Origin: JBBSAT01 sp046351235
GTDB taxonomy: Bacteria > Myxococcota_A > Polyangia > Polyangiales > Sandaracinaceae
Reading direction: 5' to 3'
NCBI GenBank assembly: GCA_046351235.1
Contig: JAXLYV010000002.1
Location: 124,001-188,000, forward strand
Length of the DNA: 64,000 nucleotides
Shown: piece after piece, positions 46,497 to 57,102 of the stretch
Layout of the letters: every line of letters starts with the position of its first letter
How positions within the stretch are numbered: position 1 is the first letter of the stretch
Translations under genes and position numbers: made by a program
The notes under the pieces: model-generated
What the model saw: the letters and a program-made list of their open reading frames with translations, nothing else
Databases searched by the model: none
What the model was told of the DNA's origin: nothing

Positions 46497-47390
46497 TCAG
46501 CTCGCGGCCGGCTCGCGGTACGGGCCGTCGGCCGGCCCGATCGTCAGCTCGCGCGGCGCCTCGGCGCGGAAGCGCGTGCGGAGCAAGGCGCCGAGGCCGA
46601 TGCACGCGACCACCGCGAGCGCGATCGAGCCGAGCACCGGGATCTGCGCGACCACGAAGAGGCACGTCACGCCGGCGAGGATCTGCAGGATGGGGCGGCC
46701 GCGCAGGCGCTCGCTCGGGAGCGCCGCGCCGATCACCGTCGCTGCCGCCGCGAGCCCGACGTAGGTCGCCACCGGCACCACCACCGCCAGCGCGAGCGCG
46801 ATCGGGATCCCGACGATCGTGATCACGAGCGCGACGAGCACGATGCCGGTCGCGATGTAGCCGAGAAGGCCCGCGCCCGCGCTGCGCGCCGGCTCGCGGA
46901 TGATGGCGAGGTGCATCGCGCTCATGCGCTCGGGCACCACGCCCGTGAGCAGCAGCGCCAGCAAGAAGAGGAGCGCCGAGAACACGAGGCCGCGCACGAG
47001 CGCCGCCGGCTCGCCGCCGTCGAGGTCCCCCGGGCCGTGATCGTGACCGCGGTGCACGACGGGCGCGTCGTGCGGGATCGCGCTCGCGCCGCCGAGCGCC
47101 TGCGCGCCGGGCGCCATCGCGACGTGGCCGCCGGCCGAGTCGACGCTGCCGTGGACGATCGCGGTCGGCCCGAGCAGCACGTCGCCGCCGAACGCCGACA
47201 CGTCGCCGAGCACTTCTCCGTCGACGTGCACCGAGCCGCCGAAGGCGGACACGTCGTCGACGATCTCTCCGTAGCGGACGTAGGCGTCGCCGCCGAAGGT
47301 GGAGACGTCGCGATCCTCGGCGTGGGCGACGCCGAGCGGCGCGAGGGCCGTGAGCGCGAGGACGAGCGCGAGGACGGGCTGGGAACGCAT
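46497..47390 (-). CDS. Membrane protein with bactofilin-like N-terminal repeats
   Basis: A 297-residue protein. A signal peptide (PVLALVLALTALAPLGVAHA) is followed by four short beta repeats (DRDVSTFGGDAYVRYG, DDVSAFGGSVHVDG, GDVSAFGGDVLLG, GSVDSAGGHVAMAP), which resemble the coils of a right-handed beta helix such as in bactofilins. A His/Gly/Asp linker follows, then four membrane helices (for example VFSALLFLLALLLTGVV, IVLVALVITIVGIPIAL, ILQILAGVTCLFVVAQIP). Proteins with the same order of parts are common but uncharacterised. The ATG at 47390 is chosen; a start 36 bases upstream is possible. It is divergent from the DUF502 gene. Confidence 0.72.
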   Translation of the reverse strand: MRSQPVLALVLALTALAPLGVAHAEDRDVSTFGGDAYVRYGEIVDDVSAFGGSVHVDGEVLGDVSAFGGDVLLGPTAIVHGSVDSAGGHVAMAPGAQALGGASAIPHDAPVVHRGHDHGPGDLDGGEPAALVRGLVFSALLFLLALLLTGVVPERMSAMHLAIIREPARSAGAGLLGYIATGIVLVALVITIVGIPIALALAVVVPVATYVGLAAAATVIGAALPSERLRGRPILQILAGVTCLFVVAQIPVLGSIALAVVACIGLGALLRTRFRAEAPRELTIGPADGPYREPAAS

Positions 47391-47560
47391 GGACCGTGGC
47401 TCCTTTCGACACGAAGCGGGGCCCACCGCGCGCGCGAAGGCCGCGGCGAGCTGCCGATTCGGGGGCGACGTGGGTCGCTCTCCGTGTCTCTACGGGTCGC
47501 TCGGCGGCGGTATTTCGAGCGCCCGGCGCATCGCGCCCGGGGGCGTTAAGGTCCGCGCCT

Positions 47561-48196
47561 ATGGCGCGTCGTCGTCCCACCACGAATCCGCTCACCGTCC
47601 TCGCTGGCGCGTTCGGCCGAGGCCTGCTCGTCCTCGTCCCGACGGTCGGCACGGCCTACACGATCTGGCTGGTCCTGAGCTGGATCGACTCGGCGATCGG
47701 CGTGCCGATCCCGGGGCTCGGGCTCGTGATCACGCTGACGTTGATCCTCGTCACCGGCTTCGTCGCCTCGAACGTGATCGGCCAGGCGGTGATCGGCGCG
47801 CTCGAGAACGCGGTGAAGCGCCTGCCGGTGGTGAGCCTGCTCTACACCTCGCTCAAGGATCTGCTCGGCGCGTTCGTCGGCGACAAGAAGAGCTTCGACC
47901 GCCCGGCGATGGTCGCTCTCGATGGCGAAGGAAAGACGAAGGTGTTCGGCTTCGTCACGTGCCAGCGCTTCGACGACGTGCGGCTCGCCGGCTACGTCGC
48001 GGTGTACCTGCCGCAGGCCTACAACTTCGCCGGCAACGTGATCCTCGTGCCGAAGGACCGCGTCGAGTACGTCGACGCCGACCCGGCCCAGTTCATGGCC
48101 TTCGTCGTCTCGGGCGGCGTGAGCGAGATGACGGGCGCGCGCACGATGCTCGAGCGCTCGCGCGAGAGCCTCACGGGGACGAAGTCGATCCCCTGA
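47561..48196 (+). CDS. DUF502 family membrane protein
   Basis: A 211-residue protein with two helices near the N-terminus (RGLLVLVPTVGTAYTIWLVL and GLVITLTLILVTGFVASNVIG). The family core follows: NAVKRLPVVSLLYTSLKDLLGAF and a beta-rich cytoplasmic domain (KVFGFVTCQRF, VAVYLPQAYNFAGNVILVPK, FMAFVVSGGV). DUF502 proteins are found across bacteria and in plants (COV-type), with no defined biochemical role. ATG 47561 is used. The last 26 bp overlap the convergent epimerase-like gene. Confidence 0.88.
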   Translation: MARRRPTTNPLTVLAGAFGRGLLVLVPTVGTAYTIWLVLSWIDSAIGVPIPGLGLVITLTLILVTGFVASNVIGQAVIGALENAVKRLPVVSLLYTSLKDLLGAFVGDKKSFDRPAMVALDGEGKTKVFGFVTCQRFDDVRLAGYVAVYLPQAYNFAGNVILVPKDRVEYVDADPAQFMAFVVSGGVSEMTGARTMLERSRESLTGTKSIP

Positions 48197-48998
48197 TCAT
48201 CTCCCCGTAGCCTTCGCGGTAGCTCGGGTAGCGGAACGAGAAGCCGCTCCGGGCGAGGTAGCTCGGCTCGATGCGCTTGCCGGTGCGAGTCGGCGGCACG
48301 CTCGTCAGCGCGGGGTCGAGCCCGACGCCGATCTCGCGCGCGATCCACGCGAAGATCTCGCCCATCGGCACCGACGCCGTGTCGGTCACGTCGTAGACGC
48401 GCGAGAAAGGCCGCGGGAGGAAGAGCAGGTGCTCGATCGCCGCGGCCGCGTCGTCGCGGTGGATGCGGTTGCCGACGCGGCCGGGCTCACCGACGGTGCG
48501 GCCCTCGCGGACGGCGCGCACGATGCGATCGCGCCCGGGGCCGTAGATGCCGCTCAGGCGCGCCACGATCCCGGTCTCGATGGGCAAGGCGCGCTCGGCC
48601 TCGAGCACGCGCTCGGGCGTGCCCGTCGCGTAGGGCCCGGCCGGATCGACGAGCCCGCCCGCATCCTCGGCGTAGACGGCGGTGCTCGAGACGAGCACGA
48701 AGCGCTCGAGGGCGGCGCCTGTGCGAGCGAGCGCGTCGAGCACCGAGCGCACGCCTGCCGGATAGGCGCGCTCGTAGGCGGCATCGCTCCGCTCGTCGGG
48801 CGCGACGGCGTACACCACCCGCTCGATCTCGCGCGGGAGCGACAAGGCAGAATCGGGGAGCGTCGCCTGCAGCCCTTCGACGCCCTCGGGTAGCGCGCGA
48901 GCCGATCGCGTCAGCGCGATCACTCGCTCGCCGCGGGCGACGAGGCGCGCGGCGAGCGCGCTCCCCACGTACCCGCAGCCGGCGATGAGCGTCGTCAC
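48171..48998 (-). CDS. NAD-dependent epimerase/dehydratase-like SDR protein
   Basis: A 275-residue extended SDR protein with a GTG start. The nucleotide loop is TLIAGCGYVGSALAARL. Downstream are FVLVSSTAVYAED, the substrate-side LSGIYGPGRDRIVRA and the C-terminal VGNRIHRDDAAAAIEHLL. The catalytic YxxxK is not in its standard form; the region after SSTAVYAED reads GPYATGTPERVLEAE, so the classical Lys is missing, as in the YeeZ branch of the family. The exact reaction is unknown. Its GTG overlaps the topA stop by 4 bp (GTGA), so the two are co-transcribed. Confidence 0.82.
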   Translation of the reverse strand: MTTLIAGCGYVGSALAARLVARGERVIALTRSARALPEGVEGLQATLPDSALSLPREIERVVYAVAPDERSDAAYERAYPAGVRSVLDALARTGAALERFVLVSSTAVYAEDAGGLVDPAGPYATGTPERVLEAERALPIETGIVARLSGIYGPGRDRIVRAVREGRTVGEPGRVGNRIHRDDAAAAIEHLLFLPRPFSRVYDVTDTASVPMGEIFAWIAREIGVGLDPALTSVPPTRTGKRIEPSYLARSGFSFRYPSYREGYGEMIRGSTSSP

Positions 48999-51838
48999 GC
49001 CGAGGGCTCGCTGCCCTCGCTCGCCGCAGGCTTCTTCTTCCCGGCGCTCTTCTTCTTCGGCGCCTTGGGCGCGGCCTCGGCCTTCGGCGCCTTCGCCGCC
49101 TTCGGGGCCTTCGCCGCCTTCGGAGCTGCCGCCGCCTTCGGGGCCGCACCGCGCCGGCCACGACCGCGCCGGCCACGACCGACCTGGCCGCTCGCTTCGC
49201 GCTCGCGCCGCTCGGCGAGCAGCTCCTGCGCGCGCTCGGGCGTGATCGACTCGGGCGAGTCGCCCTTGCGCAGCGTCGCGTTCGTGTCGCCGTCGGTGAC
49301 GTAGTGCCCGAAGCGGCCCTCCTTGAGCACGATCTTCTTCTTGCTCACCGGATCGTCGCCGAGCTCCTTGAGCGGGCCCGCGGCCGCGCCCGCCGCGCGG
49401 CGACGCCCGCGCTCCTTGGGCTGCGCGAGCAGCGCGAGCGCCTCGGGCAGCGTGATCCCGAAGATCTGATCCTCGCTCGCGAGCGAGCGGCTCTCCTTGC
49501 CCTTCGTGATGTACGGGCCGAAGCGCCCGTTCTGCGCCGTGATGATCTCGCCGTCGGCCGGGTCGTGGCCGATCTCGCGCGGCAGGCTGAGCAGCTTGAG
49601 CGCGTCCTCGAGCGTGATCGTGGCGGGCTGCATGCTGCTCAAGAGCGACGCCGTCTTGGGCTTCTCGGCCTTGGCGTTGCCGGCCTCGCCGAGCTGCACG
49701 TACGCGCCGTAGCGGCCCACGCGCACGAGCACGGGCTGGCCCGTCGCGGGATCGCTCCCGAGCTCGCGATCGCCGCTCGGCGCCGAGAGCAGCGCGAGCG
49801 CCTTCTCGACCGTGAGCTCGTCGGGCGCCATGTCCTCCGCGAGCGAGACCGTGTCCTCGCCGCGCTGCACGTAGGGGCCGTAGCGGCCGACGCGCGCGAC
49901 GATGTCGACGCCGTTCTCGTCCTTGCCGATCGGGATCGAGTTCACCGCGCGTGCGTCGATCTCGCCGAGGTTCGTGTTCACGAGCGCGCGCAGGCCCATC
50001 TCGAGCGGGCCGTCGCCCTCGAGCATCGCGCCCGCTTCCGGCGAGGGCACGTTGCCCGCCGAGGTCGGCGCGCCGCCGAAGTAGAAGCGCTTGAGCCAGG
50101 GCACCGCCGACGCGCTGCCGGTCGCGATCGCGTCGAGGTCGTCCTCCATCTTCGCGGTGAACGCGTAGTCGACCAGGCGCGGGAAGTGCTTCTCGAGCAG
50201 CGAGACCACCGCGAACGCGGTGAACGAGGGCACGAGCGCCGTGCCCTTCCGGATCACGTAGCCGCGGTCCTGGATCGTGCCGAGCGTGCTCGCGTACGTG
50301 GACGGGCGGCCCACGCCGAGCTCTTCGAGGCGACGCACGAGCGAGGCCTCCGTGTAGCGCGCGAGCGGCTGCGTCTCGTGGCGGTCGGCGCGGAGCGAGC
50401 GCGCCGCGAGCGCGTCCTTCTCGTTCAGCGGCGGCAGGTGCTTCTCGCGGTTCTCGAGCTCGGCGTCCGGATCGTCGGAGCCCTCGACGTACGCGCGGAA
50501 GAAGCCGGGGAAGGTGATCGTGAGGCCCGACGTCGTCAGCTCGACCGCGCGCCCGTCGGCCGACTTGCCGCCGATGCGCACGCTGACGGTCTCGCCGGCG
50601 GCGTCCTTCATCTGCGAGGCGACCGTGCGCTTCCAGACGAGCTCGTAGACCTTCGCCTGATCGGGCTCGAGCGTCGCCGACATCTCGTCGGGCGTGCGCC
50701 ACGTGTCGCCGGCGGGGCGGATCGCTTCGTGCGCTTCCTGCGCGTTCTTCACCTTGTTCGCGTAGGTGCGCGGCGCGGGCGGCACGTGCTCGCTGCCGTA
50801 GAGCGTCTCGATGGTGCGGCGCGCGGCGGCGAGCGCGGTGTCGCTCAGCGTCGTGGAGTCCGTGCGCATGTAGGTGATGTGGCCGCCTTCGTAGAGGCGC
50901 TGCGCGGCCTTCATCGTGCGCTGCGCGCTGAAGCGCAGCTTGCGCGACGCCTCCTGCTGGAGCGTCGACGTCATGAAGGGCGGCGAGGGCGTGCGGCGGT
51001 AGGGCTTGCGCTCGATCGAGCCGACCTCGAGCGTGCGGCCTTCGAGCCCCTTCGCGAGCGCCTGCGCGCCGGCCTCGTCGAGGACGAGCGCGTCGGCCTT
51101 GACGAGCTTGCCGGTGCCGTCGAAGTCCTTGCCGGTGGCGAGGCGCTTTCCGTCGACGGTCTGGAGCGTCGCCGTCAGCTCGACGCCGTCCTTCGTCGCG
51201 AGGGTGGCCTCGAGATCCCAGTACACGGCGGGCCGGAACTTCATGCGCTCGCGCTCGCGCTCGACGAGGATACGCGTCGCAACGCTCTGCACGCGGCCGG
51301 CGGAGAGGCGCGGCAGCACCTTCTTCCAGAGCACCGGCGAGACCTCGTAGCCGTAGAGGCGGTCGAGGATGCGGCGCGCCTCCTGCGCGTTCACGAGGCG
51401 CCGGTCGATCTCGCGCGGCTTCTCGATCGCCTCGGTGATCGCCTTCTTCGTGATCTCGTGGAACACCATCCGGTGCACCGGCACCTTGGGCTGCAGCACC
51501 TCGATCAGGTGCCACGCGATGCTCTCCCCCTCGCGGTCTTCGTCGGTTGCGAGATAGAGCTCGTCGGCGTCCTTGAGCAAGTGCTTGAGGTGCGCGACGT
51601 GGTGCTTCTTGTCCGCGTCGACGACGTAGAGCGGCTTGAAGTCGTTCTCCACGTCCACGCCGAGCTTGGCCCAGGGCGTCTTCTTGAGCGCCGGGGGGAT
51701 GTCGTCCGCGCTCTTGGGGAGATCGCGGATGTGCCCGATGGAGGACTCGACGACGTATCCGTCGCCGAGATAGCCGGCGATGGTGCGCGCCTTTGCGGGC
51801 GACTCGACGATGACGAGGGCCGTGCCGTTGCTGCTCAT
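48995..51838 (-). CDS. topA: DNA topoisomerase I
   Basis: A 947-residue type IA topoisomerase that relaxes negative supercoils. The TOPRIM domain begins TALVIVESPAKARTIAGYLG and holds LATDEDREGESIAWHL. The active-site tyrosine is Tyr323 in ITYMRTDSTTL. LEELGVGRPSTYAS and the domain IV residues are present. Zinc-finger repeats of the E. coli type are missing; instead the C-terminus has four beta repeats of the form RVGRYGPYVQRG (also RYGAYVQLG, RFGPYITKG, RFGHYVTDG), then a 70-residue Lys/Ala/Pro tail (AAPKAAKAPKAAK...), as in actinobacteria and myxobacteria, which helps bind DNA. The ATG at 51838 is used. The epimerase gene overlaps its end. Confidence 0.95.
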   Translation of the reverse strand: MSSNGTALVIVESPAKARTIAGYLGDGYVVESSIGHIRDLPKSADDIPPALKKTPWAKLGVDVENDFKPLYVVDADKKHHVAHLKHLLKDADELYLATDEDREGESIAWHLIEVLQPKVPVHRMVFHEITKKAITEAIEKPREIDRRLVNAQEARRILDRLYGYEVSPVLWKKVLPRLSAGRVQSVATRILVERERERMKFRPAVYWDLEATLATKDGVELTATLQTVDGKRLATGKDFDGTGKLVKADALVLDEAGAQALAKGLEGRTLEVGSIERKPYRRTPSPPFMTSTLQQEASRKLRFSAQRTMKAAQRLYEGGHITYMRTDSTTLSDTALAAARRTIETLYGSEHVPPAPRTYANKVKNAQEAHEAIRPAGDTWRTPDEMSATLEPDQAKVYELVWKRTVASQMKDAAGETVSVRIGGKSADGRAVELTTSGLTITFPGFFRAYVEGSDDPDAELENREKHLPPLNEKDALAARSLRADRHETQPLARYTEASLVRRLEELGVGRPSTYASTLGTIQDRGYVIRKGTALVPSFTAFAVVSLLEKHFPRLVDYAFTAKMEDDLDAIATGSASAVPWLKRFYFGGAPTSAGNVPSPEAGAMLEGDGPLEMGLRALVNTNLGEIDARAVNSIPIGKDENGVDIVARVGRYGPYVQRGEDTVSLAEDMAPDELTVEKALALLSAPSGDRELGSDPATGQPVLVRVGRYGAYVQLGEAGNAKAEKPKTASLLSSMQPATITLEDALKLLSLPREIGHDPADGEIITAQNGRFGPYITKGKESRSLASEDQIFGITLPEALALLAQPKERGRRRAAGAAAGPLKELGDDPVSKKKIVLKEGRFGHYVTDGDTNATLRKGDSPESITPERAQELLAERREREASGQVGRGRRGRGRRGAAPKAAAAPKAAKAPKAAKAPKAEAAPKAPKKKSAGKKKPAASEGSEPSA

Positions 51839-51871
51839 GTTCCGATCCGATCCGGTTCCGACGCGCGCGTC

Positions 51872-51887
51872 GGGGGCGTGCGCCCCC
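51872..51887. other. GC hairpin upstream of topA
   Basis: GGGGGCG-TG-CGCCCCC, a perfect 7-bp-arm inverted repeat, 34 bp upstream of the topA start and within the 242-bp divergent gap to the protease gene. It could act in the topA leader or respond to supercoiling; nothing else is recognised in the gap. Confidence 0.35.
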
Positions 51888-52080
51888 AAGCGACGCGGGC
51901 GGGCAAGGTGGCACGGGTTCGGCCGGTCGTCGAGAACGGGAGGAGAGAAAGAGGTATGGGGCCCCTGGCCGGCGGGTTGGGCGAGGGCGCGGAAGAAGGG
52001 GCCGGGGCCGCGCGTCCTCCGTGCGTCGGCGACCTGGTGACAAATCCGTCGCGCCGACTTACGGAGCGATCGGTCCCGCC

Positions 52081-53784
<1,704 letters not shown>

Positions 53785-53825
53785 CCCAGCAGAGAGTGCT
53801 CGCGCCGGAGGACCCGGACGGGAGC

Positions 53826-53854
53826 GGGGCCGGAGCGCGCGAGCCGGCCCCTTT
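53826..53854 (+). terminator. Terminator after the HtrA gene, flanked by a direct repeat
   Basis: GGGGCCGG (53826-53833), 10-nt loop, CCGGCCCC (53844-53851), then TTT. It lies between two convergent genes. A 15-bp direct repeat, GCAGAGAGTGCTCGC (53789-53803) and GCAGAGCGTGCTCGC (53855-53869), flanks it with one mismatch. Confidence 0.6.
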
Positions 53855-53871
53855 GCAGAGCGTGCTCGCCT

Positions 53872-54603
53872 CTACGGCCGCAGCAGCGAGCTGAGGAACG
53901 AGGCGACCATGTCGTACGAGGGCAGGTCGCCCACCTCGACGCGGCCGGGCGCGAAGCGCTTCATCGCGGCGGCGCGGCGCTCGCGCTCTTCCTTCTGCGC
54001 GAGGCCGCCTGCGTCGATGAACTCGAGGACGCGCGCGAGCTCGTCGGCATCGAACCACACGCCGTGCTCGTTGCAGTAGTCGATGATCACGCCCGAGCGA
54101 TCGGCGAAGCCGCGACGCCCCATCGTCTTCCGGCAGTAGGGGCACGGCAGGTAGGTCGTCGTCTCGGGCTCGGTGGGCGCGACGCCGATCGGGCGCAGGC
54201 GCAGGCCCGCGCTCTGTTCCGTGCGCCGCGTGATCCGCTCGAGCACCGGATGCTCCACGAAGAGGCCCGTGCACCGCATGCACTCCGCCACGCGATGCTC
54301 CCCCACGCGCACGGCCGCGAGCGGCACGCTCGTGCAGCGCGGGCACGCGGCGCTCGTCGCGCCCTCGAGGCCCTCGAGCTCGAGGCTGCCGGCGCAGTGG
54401 CTGCAGTGCGGCCGCCCCGCGCGCTCGAGCGCGAAGCACGTCGGGCAGCGGACGGTGGCGAGCTCCGCTTGGCAGTGGCGACAGGTGCGCGCCTCGAACT
54501 CCACCGGCGCGCCGCACGAAGGACAGCGCAGCGTCTCGGCCTCGGCGGAGGGCTTCGGGCCCACGTCCGCGAGGGGATCGTCGTCGAGGTTGCGGAACGA
54601 CAT
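53872..54603 (-). CDS. Zinc-ribbon protein with zf-TFIIB-like domains
   Basis: A 243-residue soluble protein with many Cys pairs. The N-terminal half has three ribbon-like pairs (CPSCG/CRHC, CPTC/CSHC, CPRC/CMRC). The C-terminal part (about 145-200) is a zf-TFIIB-type domain: LPCPYCRKTMGRRGFADRSG, then VIIDYCNEHGVWFDADELAR. Such domains occur in small bacterial proteins of unknown role. The protein ends with an Ala/Arg-rich and then hydrophobic tail (DMVASFLSSLLRP). It probably holds several zinc ions and may bind nucleic acid or act as an assembly factor. It is convergent with the protease gene and divergent (59 bp) from the lectin-like lipoprotein gene. Confidence 0.78.
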   Translation of the reverse strand: MSFRNLDDDPLADVGPKPSAEAETLRCPSCGAPVEFEARTCRHCQAELATVRCPTCFALERAGRPHCSHCAGSLELEGLEGATSAACPRCTSVPLAAVRVGEHRVAECMRCTGLFVEHPVLERITRRTEQSAGLRLRPIGVAPTEPETTTYLPCPYCRKTMGRRGFADRSGVIIDYCNEHGVWFDADELARVLEFIDAGGLAQKEERERRAAAMKRFAPGRVEVGDLPSYDMVASFLSSLLRP

Positions 54604-54662
54604 GCGCTCGATCGTATCGCGCGGGGCTTGACGCGTCGACGGCTCGCTCCGACCATCGACGG

Positions 54663-55529
54663 GTGGTTCTTCGCTTCGTCGCCCTCGCGCTCGTGGCGCT
54701 CCTCGCGATCTCCGCGAGCGCGTGCACCGCGATTCGGCCGCTCGATCCGTGGGAGGCCGGGAGCCCCGGGCTCGACGCGGCGGGGATCGACGCTGCGCGC
54801 GCCGACGCGTCGATGGACGCCGCGCTGCCGCCGGAGGACGCCGCCCTCGGGGACGCAGCGGCAGTGGACGCGGCGCGCGTCGATGCGGCGCGCGTGGACG
54901 CGTTCGTGCCGACCGATGGCGGCTGCGGCGATGCGCTCGTCGTCTACTACCCGGACGCGGACGGCGACGGCTACGGGGACGTGGGCCTGCCCATCCCTTC
55001 GTGCGTGGGCCCGCCGGTCGGAATGCGCACGATCCCGCGCGGCGGCGACTGCAACGATCTCGTCTCCCAGATCCATCCCGGCGCGAACGAAACGTGCAAC
55101 GGCCTCGACGACGACTGCGACGGCACCATCGACGACGGTGTGACCCGCTGCGGCGCCGGTGGCTTCGGCTGCCAAGTGCGCGCGTATGGGGGGCACTCCT
55201 ACGCGCTCTGCCCGACCGTGCTCCGGCGCGTCGACGCCGAGACCGAGTGCGAGAGCTTCGGCTACCACCTCGTGGTGATCGACGACGCGGCCGAGAACAC
55301 GTTCGTCCAGGGTCAGGCGCAGATGGTGGGCGTCCTCGGCTCCTACGTGTGGATCGGGCTCTCGACGATGCCGCTCGCGTGGGAGGGCGGCATGGCGCCG
55401 GGGTACATGGCGTGGGAGCCGGCCGAGCCCAACGGGACGGGGACCTGCGTGCGGATGCGGGCCACGAGCGGGCTCTGGAGCGACGCCGCGTGCGCCGACC
55501 GCTACGCGTACGTCTGCGAAGCGCCCTGA
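54663..55529 (+). CDS. Lipoprotein with MopE-type motif and C-type-lectin-like domain
   Basis: A 288-residue exported protein with a GTG start. The signal VALALVALLAISASAC gives Cys21 as lipid site. A linker of about 50 residues made of Ala/Asp repeats (DAARADASMDAALPPEDAA) follows. Next comes a DxDGDGYGD calcium-type loop and ETCNGLDDDCDGTIDDG, the MopE-like Asp/Cys motif. The C-terminal 130 residues match a C-type-lectin fold: GGHSYALC, ETECESFGYHLVVIDDAAEN, VWIGLS, WEPAEPNGTGTCVRM, GLWSDAACADRYAYVCE, with the cysteines of the fold in place. It is probably a surface protein that binds a sugar or protein in a calcium-dependent way. TTGACG at 54628-54633 may be its -35. Confidence 0.8.
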   Translation: MVLRFVALALVALLAISASACTAIRPLDPWEAGSPGLDAAGIDAARADASMDAALPPEDAALGDAAAVDAARVDAARVDAFVPTDGGCGDALVVYYPDADGDGYGDVGLPIPSCVGPPVGMRTIPRGGDCNDLVSQIHPGANETCNGLDDDCDGTIDDGVTRCGAGGFGCQVRAYGGHSYALCPTVLRRVDAETECESFGYHLVVIDDAAENTFVQGQAQMVGVLGSYVWIGLSTMPLAWEGGMAPGYMAWEPAEPNGTGTCVRMRATSGLWSDAACADRYAYVCEAP

Positions 55530-55543
55530 CGCCCGCGCCGTGA

Positions 55544-57004
55544 TCAGAGCACGAGGCGTCCGGGCGGGTGCCCGACGACGAGCACGCACACGCCGCCGCG
55601 CTGGGCGACGTTCACGACGCGGCCCTGCGACGCGCGGCCGAGCACACCGAGGCCGTAGTCGCTGGCGTCGAACCCGTAGACGACGAAGAAGGGCTCGCGG
55701 CGTAGCGCGCCCGCTTCGTCGAAGAAGGGCAGCTCGAGCACCGGCAACGGGGCGAGACGCTGCACGACCCAGCGCTCGCCCTCCGGATCCGCGCTCGCGG
55801 CGACGTCGAGCTGCTCCTCCCACTCGCTCTGCGAGGTCGCGGGGCCGAGCCGGATACCTTGACCGCCGTAGCTGCGGTTCGGCTTGAGCACGAGGTGCTC
55901 GCGCTCGCGGCGCGCGTGCTCGAGCAGATCGCCCGTCGTTCCGTCGGGCAGCGTGGTCCGCGCCGCACGAACCAGGCGCGTCCACGGCACGTGCCGCCGG
56001 AAGAAGCGCTGCTCGTCGATCGACGCATGGCGCGACGCGAGCTCCGGATCGGTGAAGACCTCGAAGCAGCTCTTCTGATCGAGCTCGGCCGCGATCGTGC
56101 TCACGATCCGGCTCTCGGCGAAGAGGCGCTCCATCGGCGAGACGTCGACGCCCTCGTCCTCGATCTCGAGGATGTCCTCGACGGCGTAGTCGCGGTAGGC
56201 GAGATCGATCACGCGGCCCTCGAGCGTGACCTCGTCGCCGCGGATCGAGAGCTCGCTCGGGTCGGCGTGCAGCACCTCGATCCCGAAGTGGGCGCGCACG
56301 AAGCGCGAGAGCTCGGCCTGCTCGTCGGGGCCCGCGCCGCTGTACTTGGGCTCGAGCAGCGCGATCGTGCGGCCGCGGCGCCCCGTCGTCTCGAGGTGAT
56401 CGACGAGCTCCTGCATGAGGAGCATGCGCGGATCCTGGGCCGTCTCGAGCGCGAGCGCGTGATCGCGCGCGCGGATCGCCGGGAGCACGGTCTCGGCGAG
56501 GATGCCGGCTGCCGTCGGGACGAGCTGCAAGCCGCCCACGCCGCCCATGTTGGGCTCGAGAAAGGTCAGGCTCCCTTTCCAGTCGACCGATGCGAAGTCG
56601 ATCACGGCGTCGTGGCGGCCGATGACCGTGTTCTGGCGGCGCGTGCGCTCGGTCCAGTGGCGCCGAAGCCACGCCTCCTCGCGATCCGGCAGGCGCAGGA
56701 CCGCGCGCACTTCGGGATCGCCGAAGTACGCGTCGGGCAGGCGCTTGAGGGCCGCGTGGAGCGCGAGCGTCGCGACGCGCACGTAGGCGAGCTGCTCGGG
56801 CAGCGCCGGGATCGGCATCGGCAAGAGCCGGATGATCTCGGCTTGCCCCTCGTGCTCGTACACGAAGCGGCGCGCGCGAGAGAGCGCCTCGATCCGGTGC
56901 ATGACGTCGGCGAGCGCGTCGTCGGGGATCGCCGCGAGCGCCGTGCGCACCTGCGCGGCGAGCGTCGCCCCCGCGAGGCCCGCCTCCTCGACCGGCGTAC
57001 GCAT
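55544..57004 (-). CDS. ATP-grasp-like ligase of unknown substrate
   Basis: A 486-residue soluble protein. Two Gly-rich loops are visible: VDWKGSLTFLEPNMGGVGG near residue 140 and VLKPNRSYGGQGIRLG near residue 380. The latter, with a Lys before Pro-Asn and a Gly-rich turn, resembles the ATP-binding loop of ATP-grasp enzymes, and the former would suit the metal-binding strand in a permuted arrangement as in glutathionylspermidine synthase-like proteins. WVVQRLAPLPVLELPFFDEA near the end could be another ATP-grasp strand. The reaction would join a carboxylate and an amine or thiol. The family is not certain. It lies tail to tail with the lectin-like gene and divergent from the carboxypeptidase gene. 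Confidence 0.6.
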   Translation of the reverse strand: MRTPVEEAGLAGATLAAQVRTALAAIPDDALADVMHRIEALSRARRFVYEHEGQAEIIRLLPMPIPALPEQLAYVRVATLALHAALKRLPDAYFGDPEVRAVLRLPDREEAWLRRHWTERTRRQNTVIGRHDAVIDFASVDWKGSLTFLEPNMGGVGGLQLVPTAAGILAETVLPAIRARDHALALETAQDPRMLLMQELVDHLETTGRRGRTIALLEPKYSGAGPDEQAELSRFVRAHFGIEVLHADPSELSIRGDEVTLEGRVIDLAYRDYAVEDILEIEDEGVDVSPMERLFAESRIVSTIAAELDQKSCFEVFTDPELASRHASIDEQRFFRRHVPWTRLVRAARTTLPDGTTGDLLEHARREREHLVLKPNRSYGGQGIRLGPATSQSEWEEQLDVAASADPEGERWVVQRLAPLPVLELPFFDEAGALRREPFFVVYGFDASDYGLGVLGRASQGRVVNVAQRGGVCVLVVGHPPGRLVL

Positions 57005-57102
57005 GGAAGCGATCTACGCACCGGCTCGTGCGATTCCAGCCGGGCGCGGAGCGCAGACCTGCTCGGGCGACGGCGGCGCGCGTGCGTACTACGTTGGGCG
57101 CG

